From Lithodes maja (lineage: Eukaryota > Arthropoda > Malacostraca > Decapoda > Lithodidae), in contig JBAKBP010004447.1 in NCBI GenBank assembly GCA_037953745.1, positions 1 through 64,000 of the forward strand: a stretch of 64,000 nucleotides of DNA, in the 5' to 3' direction. A program made the translations under genes and the position numbers. This document shows, in pieces, positions 1-9,700 of the stretch (position 1 is the first letter of the stretch; the number at the start of each line of letters is the position of its first letter). The notes under the pieces are model-generated. The model saw nothing but the letters and a program-made list of their open reading frames with translations, was not told the DNA's origin and ran no database searches.

Positions 1-556
1 CTTATGACCCCTCACCTCCGAAGCCCTTGCAATGGGGCCTGCCTAACCGCTCATAACTTGCTACCTCATCTCCTGCCCTCCCATCTTCCCTTACCATTCC
101 CCCAAGTCTATCCTCAAGACGATTCCCCCCATCTTCTTTTTCAAGTCCACCATCACGGCTCATGGAAACAGAGCCTGCCAGAGTTGAGGCGAAAATATCA
201 ACTCCAATGTCATCCCGATTGGATTATCATTGATCATCCTGGTAAGTCATGTATGTATCGTAACAAATATGGACATAAATATGGACCTATCAATGACAAT
301 GATGTGATGCTCACTAATGCCAATCAAAATGACATGTTGCCTGACAGCCATAATTCCAACTTGAGATCCACAGAGTCCACCCTTCCTGAGCTACTTTTAC
401 CTGCCTCTCTTTCACGCTGACCAAAACCTCCTGTTGACCTAAACAACCTGTGTCAACCTCACTCACCTGATCAACCATCTCCTTCTTGACCATACCTTCA
501 TATTCTCAATCTTCAGGTATACTCAACCTACAACCCCTGTTATCATCAATTTACCT

Positions 557-720
557 TCTACTTCTCAGTCTCATGCTAGTCCTTCCCCTCCTATTGCAAC
601 ACCTTTGCATTCCACTTCCCAGTCTCATGCTAGTCCTTCCTCTCCTCTTGCAACATCTGTGCCTTCCACCTCTCAGTCTCAGGCTAGTCCTTCCTCTCCT
701 CTTCCAGCACCTCCTCAAAG
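557..720 (+). repeat. 54-bp tandem repeat, three copies
   Basis: The core CAGTCTCATGCTAGTCC recurs at 566, 620 and 674 (one T-to-G change in the third copy), giving a 54-bp period. Each unit encodes an 18-residue Ser/Pro-rich block. Confidence 0.8.
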
Positions 721-1336
721 TATTCTACAATTAAAATTTCCTGCACCTCCAATTAGACCTTCTGCAACGTCTGCAACTTCCGGATCTTTGCCTATCTTGC
801 AAACATCTCCTCCTCAGCCTATCACTAGTACTAAATCTTCCCCTTTGATCAGGCCGACTCCAAATAAATTTAATCTGCCTTCTCTTTCTCATAGCTCAGC
901 CTCCTCCCCCTCCTCTAAATCTCATGTCAATAAGCCTATTCTAATCCCTACTTTAATCTGTCCAAGTTACGGCCGACGTGTGAGTACGAAATGGACGCCC
1001 CAATCACAGCTACCAGGGACCCCAGCCACACGAGAACAGCCGTTCTCCTCCACCAGCACCAGACCTCATGCCGACCCAAGCCCTACATGTTCTCCTGCAC
1101 CTTCACCACCACAGGAATGGACGCCCCAATCACAACCACCAGGGACGCCAGCCACACGAGAGCAGCTGTTCTCCTCCACCAGCACCAAACCTCCTACCGA
1201 CCCAAAGCCTTACAGGTCCTCCTGCACCTTCAATACCACCTTATGGGTTCTATTCCTACCCAGGCCTCACCCCACTGGCAATATCTCCGACCACCAGAGC
1301 CTACAACTTTATATCGTGTGGTCACGATTTGTTTAA
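605..1336 (+). CDS. Hypothetical Pro/Ser/Thr-rich open frame
   Basis: The frame holds 243 codons and I do not recognise the product. Residues 1-40 continue an 18-residue repeat (SQSHASPSSPLATS type), which is the translation of a 54-bp tandem repeat. Residues from about 129 on contain a 42-residue repeat (WTPQSQxPGTPATREQ) encoded by a 126-bp duplication. There is no signal peptide, membrane segment or cysteine pattern. Both repeat periods are multiples of three, so the frame could stay open without coding selection. The start is uncertain and the frame may extend upstream of 605. It may be a retroelement polyprotein tail or non-coding. Confidence 0.2.
   Translation: MHSTSQSHASPSSPLATSVPSTSQSQASPSSPLPAPPQSILQLKFPAPPIRPSATSATSGSLPILQTSPPQPITSTKSSPLIRPTPNKFNLPSLSHSSASSPSSKSHVNKPILIPTLICPSYGRRVSTKWTPQSQLPGTPATREQPFSSTSTRPHADPSPTCSPAPSPPQEWTPQSQPPGTPATREQLFSSTSTKPPTDPKPYRSSCTFNTTLWVLFLPRPHPTGNISDHQSLQLYIVWSRFV
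991..1242 (+). repeat. 126-bp tandem duplication
   Basis: ATGGACGCCCCAATCAC starts at 991 and again at 1117, and the two 126-bp units align over most of their length with scattered substitutions. The period is 42 codons, so all overlapping frames stay open. Confidence 0.8.
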
Positions 1337-2210
1337 TACGAAGGTGGTGAAATGACGGGCCCAAAACCAACGGTACATCGAATGGCCAGCATAACCACAC
1401 AGGCCACATCTTTACACCAGTTAACCACACCAGTAAGAAGTTTTCTATCACCCACCTCCTTCAAAGAAAACGGAAGACCTCCCCCTGGTCATTAAGGACC
1501 CTTCCACTAAGTCCTTCAGCGCCCTCCCCCTGGTTCTCACTATCAAAAAGGACATTTCTCTAATCCTTCAGGACCCTCCCCCTGGATCCTCACTATCGAA
1601 AAGGACATTTCTCCATCACCTCCACCCAGATGTAGATTACTCAGAGAATATGTTTATGCAATCTACTCACCAGCGCCCAGAATATTACAGGGGCAAATGG
1701 ACCTGAACAGTGCCTTACAAACCTCTGCATACGATGATACAGGCACAATCATCTATATATATGTACTACGATAATTAGAAGACCTGCAAGACAGTTGTTG
1801 CATTTTAAGCCTTAAGTGTTTTCCATTTTTCACAACAACCCTGGACCTTCCAGTTGCCCCACTGAATAGTGTAATAATACCTTGGAACCAGGCCCATGTT
1901 ATAATACCTGAGTTCCAAGGCTAGAATGTATAATATGTACCTCACAACAACCACTTTCCTCTTTTCTCAATACCCCTATTACACCGAGTTCATTGACACC
2001 TGAATCAAGAATAATTTAGCATAGGACCTGAGGAAAACCTGAGGAAAGTATGCAAACCATCCCCTCCCTAACAGTCTAACACCTTCGGGCCCGGGCTCCA
2101 TGGCAAAGTGTTTCGGTCTGCCTCAGCCTCCTCCCCCTGCCCCTCGAGAGTGCCTCCTGACGTAGCACCTGCCGGATTACTGAAGGGCTACCCATCTGCT
2201 GCGTGGCGCC

Positions 2211-2390
2211 CTGAACCTATGACCTCTGCTCGAGTTACGTAGGCAGGCCTGAACCTAGGACCCCTGCTCGAGTTATGTAAACAGGCCTGGACCTAGGGCC
2301 CCTGCTCGAGTTACGTAAGCAGGCCCGAACCTAGGACCCCTGCTCGAGTTACGTAAGCAGGGCTGAACCTAGGACCCCTGCTCGAGGAGG
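2211..2390 (+). repeat. 38-bp tandem repeat, about 4.7 copies
   Basis: The unit begins CTGAACCTAGGACCCCTGCT and continues CGAGTTACGTAAGCAGGC. Copies start at 2211, 2249 and every 38 bp after, with the last cut short near 2388. Each unit contains an XhoI-type palindrome (CTCGAG), a TACGTA palindrome in most copies, and flanking CCTGCT/AGCAGG inverted arms. Confidence 0.85.
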
Positions 2391-2439
2391 TAACCAACCC
2401 TGCAGTATTGGCCACTACCCTCTACGTCGGCCAGACCAG

Positions 2440-4326
2440 GACCCAGATTCACTAACGGTCGTACGATCCGAAAACTCCCTTACCGTTCCCTTACGTCTCA
2501 ACGCTGGTATTCATGAAGCGTCGTAGCGGCCATCTTTGATCGTAGGATGCCCCTAAAATCCCCTTTCGCAAAGGGTGGTCCAGACCACCCTTACATGAAT
2601 TTGACCCGGATATAGGTACACACATATCGATAACACAACCCGTGACCATAACAAATTCGTCTGCAGTATAGCTCTTTATGACACACTAAGTCATTATTGA
2701 GGCAATAATAGCGCAATATGATTGTTAACTTGTGTTTACAACACCATTAAGGCATTTAATACAAAGTATGAATATATTTGTATCCTTTATGTCTTATGAC
2801 AGGCCGAATTAAGCTATGAATAGCCTACATATGCCAGCCTAGACCTAGTCAAGGTTAATTGATGCACAAATGCATGTGCTGCGACAACACGTAGCCTACC
2901 ATTAGTAGATTTTAACCCTCATTTATTGCGGAAATGTTTTATTCCAGCTCCCCACCACCTCTGAGTTAGATTAGGGTAGCCTATTCCTCAACAAATGTGA
3001 AAGTATCACAGGAACAAAATGATGAAAAGAATTACCCTAGGCCTAGCCTAAAAAATTAATAAATAATAAACGCTGTGTGAATAATTTTGTTTAGCCTAGC
3101 CTAGGCTATAACCTAGGTTTATTTTGAAAAAGTTAGGGCTATTTAGGCTAGACAAGTTAGGCCTATGTATGGTATTTTGGTTAGGCTAGCAATGCCTAGC
3201 TGGGTTAGATTAGGGTAGCCTATTTCCTCAACAAATTTGAAAGTATCGCCGGAAAAAAATTATGAAAAGAATTACCCTAGGCATAGTCTAAACACAAAAT
3301 AATAGGCTAGCCTATATGGTGTTGTGAATATTTTTGTTTAGCCTAGCCTAGGATATAACCTAGGTTTATTTTGAAAAAGTTAGGGCTATTTAGGCTAGAA
3401 AAGTTAGGCCTACGTATGGTATTTTGGTTAGGCTAGCTTGGTGTAGCCTAAGCATGGTAAAGTAGAAAGAAGCCTAGCAGGTTAAGATGGTGTTTGCAGG
3501 CGTACCGTCCTCATTGTTAACTAGCTGTTATTAGTCCCATGCTGGTAATATATTTGATGATGGCAATAAGTCATGGGAGGTGAGGGGGACAAAGCCCCCC
3601 TCAACCTATCATTATTTCCCATGGCCAACTGTTGGATAATAAATAGATTGAGGAGGCCTATGCTAGGCCTATTTTGAAAAGGTAGATAGGCCTTGAGGTG
3701 TTGTGAATACAAAAAAATTATCCTAGCCTAGGCCTATTTTGAAAAATTAGGCTTAGGCTAAGTCTGGCATTTTGGCTTGGCTAGAACTGCCTGTGTAGGC
3801 ATAGACATAGTAAAGTCTGGCATTTTGGTTTGGCTCGACCTGTCTACAGTAGGTGTAGACATGGTAAAGTAGAACAATATACTGTGGTTAAGGTATAAAA
3901 AATACACTCCCAACTAGCCTAACATATGATTATCAATGATCAATCTGTCGAAAATCCTTTAACTTGGGCCACTAACAGGCTTCCCTGTAGCCTAGCTAGG
4001 CTAATTTATTATCATCAATTCACAAGATACTCTATTTTTCTTCCTGCTGGCTGTGGTGGATCGAATTAGTCATGCTAAACAATGACAAGCTCATCAATTA
4101 AAGTATATTTGGTTCTTCTTGGCGCTTCGAGCATGTGGGCGACATATTGTTTATTTACAAAGGCCAAGCGCCTGATTGGTCAAGAGAAGCCTTGGTGAAA
4201 ATAACCGAAAGGGAGCCGTAAGGGAGCTCAACGATGCGTTCGTGAATACACCTTCCGCACTCCCTTAGGAACGATCGTAGGTTGCTGTACGACATCGCAC
4301 GCTACGACCGTTAGTGAATCTGGGTC
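2440..4326. mobile_element. Non-autonomous PIF/Harbinger-like DNA transposon (K)
   Basis: The ends are 24-bp perfect terminal inverted repeats beginning GACCCAGATTCACTAACGGT. They are flanked by a CAG direct repeat at 2437-2439 and 4327-4329, and a 3-bp CWG or TWA duplication is typical of PIF/Harbinger. The 1,887-bp interior has no transposase-like frame; the longest frame is 63 codons. The middle is dominated by TAGGCCTA/CCTAGCCTAGG-type runs and a 240-bp direct repeat. Superfamily assignment rests only on duplication length and TIR style. The deletion-derivative or MITE-like status is inferred. Confidence 0.75.
2962..3450. repeat. 240-bp direct repeat inside transposon K
   Basis: GTTAGATTAGGGTAGCCTAT begins at 2964 (one T shorter after it) and at 3204. 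The two units run in parallel through the CCTAGCCTAGG stretch and the phrase GTATGGTATTTTGGTTAGGC. A degenerate third start follows near 3440 and decays into single TAGGCCTA-like motifs. Confidence 0.8.
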
Positions 4327-4329
4327 CAG

Positions 4330-6659
4330 TACTCTCGTCCCCTGCCCTCCCAAATACCTAAGTGTTTCTGTGTCTCTCTTTGTTGGTTATTGTTGTGAGG
4401 TATTGATTGTGTAAATATGTGAAACGTGTTGTGCCCTGATTTAATTGTGATCTGTGCCCTAGATCACGTACGTGCGTAATAGCTTCATCCTTCTGAACTA
4501 GTGTTATTCTGTGTCAATTTTGCCTTTAAACCTTGATCCTTATTCAAGACTAATTCACTAATTCATAACTTACGCATACGTTACATACCAGTGTTACTAA
4601 AATATATCCAGGCCCCCACGCTCGCAGATTTACTGACTAAGTGTTTGTTGATATATTATTTGTGAGTTGAAGTCTTAGTATATTCCGTAATCAATCCATT
4701 TATATAATCGCTCTTTACCTAGAACCTAATCCCAATTTTCCAACGAGTGCATAGTGTAATTCCTTTAACCTTTCGCTAATTAATCGCATATGAAATATAT
4801 CTTATAGACGTGCTTTTATGTGCTTGTAAATCTTGATGTTGTGATATTTCGAACACCGTGTTTAGGAATTCTTTCCTCTGTGTTTCGTCTCACTTTCATC
4901 CACCATACACTAACTATACCTGTGTATTTTATTCACCTCGCTCTGTTAACCCGTTCAGACCCGAGTCTGATACTGCCTGTTTTAAGTATCAATGAGTAGG
5001 ACTTCGTCGCCTACGTCCATGTACTAATTGTACCTGTACATTATATTCCCCTCGCTCTGTTAACCCGTTCAGAAACGAGTCTGATAATGCTTTAAATATC
5101 AATGAGCTAAACTTCGTCATTAGCGCCAATTTAATTACTAAGTGCGATCTATCGATTTATATCTGTTAACCAGTTCAGATCTAACTTATTAAGATTAATT
5201 TATAGTGTCCATTCAAGTCTGAGTCTATCAGAACTCAGTTAGTTATTTTATTTATCTTCGAGTGTTGTCTTAGTTGCGAATATTGAAGATTACATTTCAA
5301 AGTAATTAATACCAACCAGTAGACATATTAAACCACATTTTCACTCTTATTAAATTCACGTTATTACTTTGCTTTACCTAAGAAAAATATAGAAACACGA
5401 ACTCCGAAGCTTGGTTCGTTATCGTAGCAAATGTTCAAGTAATATAATTCTGTGATTAAATATAAATTCCCTTTTGAGCTATTTTGACACTTCTCATTAA
5501 TTATAAATAATAATCTCAGGTCTTTCCTGTAATTTAAAGTAACATCGCATTCCGCCTAAGAATATAGTTGCACTAACTAGATAAAGTATTTATCACTCTC
5601 TCAGTTCAACTAGTGACCTTCCCAGTGACCTGACCTAAAGCCAAGTTCACACGGTCAGATTTAAGGCTCAGCTGAGCTGTACGGGTGACTTCCCTAATAC
5701 CTTGTGACAACGTCTTTACAACCTCAACTCTCTAAATTGTAACTCTAGGATCATTCCCTAGGGTGTTGAAGTTTCTTCCTGATTACGGAAGATACGGGAC
5801 CCTCATCGATTATTGCATTGAAGGTTAATGATTATTTACGTGTATAATGCCCTAACGTGTACTTTCTCATATTACCTGATTTAATACTAGATTTTCACTA
5901 TTGAGTTATTCTAGTATCAGTAACTTTGTTCTGAAGCAAGAACAATACATTTACCCTGTTACTCTTTTGGATCCACATTGATGATCCTCATTATTATTCT
6001 CATCTTGTGCTTGTTCAATAAAACCTTCATACATGTTCTTCCTTGTGTTGTTATTGAGTACTACATTGAACTATTGAATACTATTTTTACTGCATATAGA
6101 ACCTACTTGGTACGCTCCTGTCAAGTATATTTAAGTCCATCAAACCATATTTGGATTGTTTTACGGACTGTATCAAGGGAACTAAATTATCAGAACCCGG
6201 CACAACAAAAGTCTTCACTCACACATAACCTAAAGCTAAACTTAGCTAAATACTATTTACCTTTTGGATTTCAACCTCAAGCTTTCCGATGAGGGATACA
6301 AAAGACTACCTCAAAACAACAAGGTAATATGGTACCGAATAACCTAAATATATGCGAACAACTAAACATTAAGTCAACACGAAGAAAGATCAGACATTAA
6401 TGCAATCATAAAAAGTAAAAAGATGCCAGCATCCTTCAAATATAGAAGCACATCGTTTCCAGGGGTTCCCCTCACCCCATACCCCCAGAAATATGATACG
6501 TACAAACAAAAAAAATAGTTGAAGAGTTTTGGCCGACCACTTTCTCCGACAATGAATATATCTCAATGGAAACATTGGCTATCAGCTTTAAGGCAAGAGG
6601 TTCTTTTACACTTCGGGATATTGACAGTATATATATGATGCAAGGGGAAGTGTAGTAAA
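4330..6659. other. Intergenic or unassigned, no supported gene
   Basis: There is no coding signal I can defend. A 104-codon plus frame at 5978-6292 has a hydrophobic start but no recognisable features. An imperfect direct repeat (CTGTTAACCCGTTCAGA followed by a GAGTCTGATA block) occurs near 4946 and 5058 and, degenerate, near 5164. Composition resembles 1-2436, consistent with K having split one older repeat. Confidence 0.5.
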
Positions 6660-7500
6660 CTGTTGTTACGACCGGCACTACGAAATAAACAAGGGCACTT
6701 TATATTGGACTAGAAGATAGGCTATATCTGAAACAACGGTACGCTAATTCCAAACCCTCGAACTATTAAGCCGGTGAACAAAACACTTAAACCCTCCAGA
6801 GTTAATCTACTGGATAACGGTGTATCAATTAACTAGGTTTAGTGCACTTCTACAAAGGCTTTCCGGTGACGGCAAAGCCAACTCACAACAGGAGTACTTA
6901 CGTTACTAAAATGCTCTCAAGTAATAACAATGCTTAAATAAACTATAACAAGATTTAATAAAGGAGTATATACTTACGTTAACTTTAGTGTGAGTCTGAA
7001 CTCAACACTAAACTCTTCAATGCTCTATGAAAACACTGGAAGTCTAGTCCTACAGCAAACAGATATGGAATCTTCTGAAAACGTCTGATGCTCTAAGATG
7101 CTCGTCGAATATAGAACAAAAATAATGCAGGGGCAGGACACCAAAGCGTGTATCTTAAATACACCCACAAGTAGGATACATACATATAAAACAAGGGAGT
7201 GCAACAACTCTGTAACAGCACTAATAATAGCCTCTCAAAAAAAGTACTTCCTTAGCCAACGTAACAGCCAAACTGGGTTGTGCACTATGCATCAACCCAG
7301 GCTAAAATAAGGTGTGAATAATTCCTAAAGCATACGCAATTAAAGTTAATAAACCCAATGCTGTCTTTCTCACTAATAAAGTCTAGCAGTGGTATGAAAG
7401 GTACAAGGAGCCTAGGCAGAGCGCAAGCATGCTCGTAGCCTACTGTCTCACCTTGAACAAATTTCCCTTATGTTACGTTAAGTGACTAGGAGGCTCTCTT

Positions 7501-7533
7501 GGTAAGTCCAGATCTCAAGTATCTGGTCTTACC
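7501..7533 (-). promoter_or_regulatory. Conserved LTR hairpin (B, left LTR)
   Basis: In element sense the arms are GGTAAG-A-CCAGAT and ATCTGG-A-CTTACC around the loop ACTTGAG. That gives 12 base pairs with one internal A.A mismatch. The lower stem is fully replaced relative to elements E, G and I, yet pairing is kept. The function is unknown. Confidence 0.75.
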
Positions 7534-7613
7534 CTGGCGCTCCACAAAGGTCAACAAAATGAGGTATCAAGCATACGAGCAAGAGTAGGCAAAAGCCCTT
7601 CGCTTGTATGCTG

Positions 7614-9430
7614 TGTGACGCACCCAGTGCGTGGCAACGTAACCTGATTGTACTCCTTGGTACTCCACTGTACCGCCACTGTGTGGTACCGCTGTACCGC
7701 TGTACCGTGCTGGCTGCTTATATTGAGTGTGACAACGTATAACTATGTTCTTTGTATCTCTGCAAAGGTCTCGTCATGTGCTAACCAGTGGTGGGTTTTG
7801 TTTTAAGCCATGTCGAGACCTTCCATTTAATATGTAGTATCAATAGAGAAGTTGATAGATAAGACAATGGGAGTTCAGAGAGAGAGAGTGAGTTAGTTTT
7901 CAGAGCGAGAGGGTAGCAACGCGCCACGCTGCCGGAGTGGTGGTTGCCAGACGTATGGACCGGTTGGCAGCCTTGCGCTTATAGCTAGGTGCGACAGGGT
8001 TGGTAGTCCATTGCCGCCTGCCTATGCTGCCTGGGTTGCCCATGTTGTCGTACTGCACATTGCCTGGAGGCTCGCTGTGTGTTCCATGATCAGGTTGCCT
8101 AGAACCTTTGAGATTCTAACATCCCTTGCCCTCTCTCCCAATTTCTCACGGTTGCACTCTTTCTCTCTGACAACATTACTCTCATTTCATTCTTCTCTCT
8201 ATTTAAATGCATAACCTTCCCTTGAGGTCCTAAAGGAGTTTCAGCACTCACCTCTCGTATTACTCTTAGGACAAGCATATATTTACATGTATTAGATTTA
8301 AGGGGTTAATGTGAACAGCGATCTTCTTGATGAGGATAGTTGGTGAACGTTCTACATGTTCACGAGTTATATGCCCAGCTCATCATCCAATTTGTGACTA
8401 GACTAGTGCCATGTGTAAGAGCCCGACCATGCCCAGGAGTTGTCTGTAGAGGGGCGAGGACTTAGCCTTGATTTGCCTACCGAGCCAGGAGCGAGTGCAG
8501 TACCAGAGACTACAGCTCGCTCGTAGTGCCGGTATAGTAGAGTAACGTAATTTATCTGTCCTTGTGTTCTCTGCAGTCTTTTCCTGGGTTCTCGCTTTCG
8601 GTGCTGGGACTCGTTGTTCCTGTGACTTGGCCTGCTAGCTAGAACACATGGGGATGATGAGTGGGTGATATCTTTATTTTACTATGCATTGCAGCTCTCT
8701 TTAAGTTTATGTATGTAACACTTTACAATACACATTACTCACACACAAGACAACACTATTAATACTTTCATGTATCAATTAACTGCACTGTCGTTTTGCT
8801 GCTGTGTCCGGAGTTCTGTTGCGTAGGGCGCATACGGACTCAGAGGGGAGACAGAGTGAGAGAAGCGAAGTAGCCTATGCGGTAGTAGGCTACCGGCGCA
8901 GTACTGTTGCCTGCAACCTTTAGTTATTCCAAGTATAGATTCATTCTTATAATAAGTGACTACTATTTATGTTCCTTCCATGTGTATTATTAGGTATCTA
9001 CTGGATCATGAACATCTTGTATGCTCCATGCTAGTGCATGTTAGTAGGGGACAGTTATTCTAGTGCACGCGCTTTCAAGTAGGCGTGTACATTTGTCATT
9101 TAGCATTTCACTGTCATACCTTTAGCCTGCTTCTATTCTACATTATTAGAGGCTTAATATTAACGTAGTTTCTTGAGTATTGCATTTCTTTAGTAATAAC
9201 GTAACCTATAAATGTCTGAGGGAGTTTAGCCTCATAGCCTACCCCTGTTGTACACTTTCGCCGAGTTAAGGTACCTCGTTACCATAGACGATAACTCTGT
9301 AGGCGTTGGTGCTTTTGTTGTCTGGAGCATATAGTATTTGGGACTGGAATCGAGCGTATCGTTGTCACATAAGCCATTTCTGTCCTACGATCAAGAATCC
9401 CGAATATGTATTGCCGATCCAGCCGTAACA
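7614..9430 (+). repeat. 5' LTR of A
   Basis: It starts TGTGACGCACCC and ends GCCGTAACA. It carries a weak TATTTAAAT box near 8200. The 67-codon frame inside (8011-8214) is repeated in the 3' LTR and has no protein-like features. I did not find the 33-nt hairpin of the other families here. Confidence 0.95.
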
Positions 9431-9433
9431 AAA

Positions 9434-9441
9434 TGGCGACC
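9434..9441 (+). other. Primer binding site of A
   Basis: TGGCGACC begins three bases after the LTR end. The same octamer, at offset two, follows the LTRs of E and G, and B has TGGCAACC. An octamer starting TGG pairs with a tRNA 3' CCA end. A tRNA-Arg ending GGTCG-CCA would fit, but that is from memory of tRNA families and the match beyond eight bases is poor. Confidence 0.65.
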
Positions 9442-9700
9442 TTGCCCAGGATTCAGTAGTATCCTATCACATGTTTTTTGGAGAACTATTCTATGCTACC
9501 TAGTAGAGCTGGCTAGAATTTTCTTGCATATTGGAGGAATTTTTATTGTGTCATTATTGTATTGGTGGACTTGCAGATTGTTTCGTTGGGGGTGTCTAGA
9601 GTAGAGTCATTCAAGCATCTTTAACATTTTGTGAGTCGAGACTGCAATTAGTAATAAGCACTTCTTTTTTTTTATGAACAGCAATTGTATAACCAGCACT

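Larger units (their letters stand above)
1..2436. other. Unassigned repeat-like region with Pro/Ser-rich open frames
   Basis: No recognisable domain is present. Several short plus-strand frames are open between 4 and 1355. The longest (605-1336, 243 codons) is rich in proline, serine and threonine and is built largely from two sets of internal tandem repeats. From about 1360 to 2200 the sequence is non-coding, with short pyrimidine-rich direct repeats near 1471-1610 (CCTCCCCCTGG about every 50 bp). It could be the low-complexity tail of a retroelement polyprotein followed by its non-coding end, but I see no LTR boundary or catalytic motif to support that. Confidence 0.3.

Noticed and set aside
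5978..6292. 104-codon frame with hydrophobic start
   Set aside because: AT-rich context, no motif, and no relation to neighbouring elements; a chance frame is likelier.
8011..8214. 67-codon frame in the LTR of A, repeated at 15497-15700
   Set aside because: Both copies are the same LTR sequence, so identity is expected. There is no protein-like motif and it lies between promoter-like and hairpin-like LTR parts.
8300..8370. Possible hammerhead ribozyme core (TTGATGAG) in the LTR of A
   Set aside because: The GAAA box and the paired stems are not in the required places. A simple GTGAAC/GTTCAC foldback is present, but only in this family.
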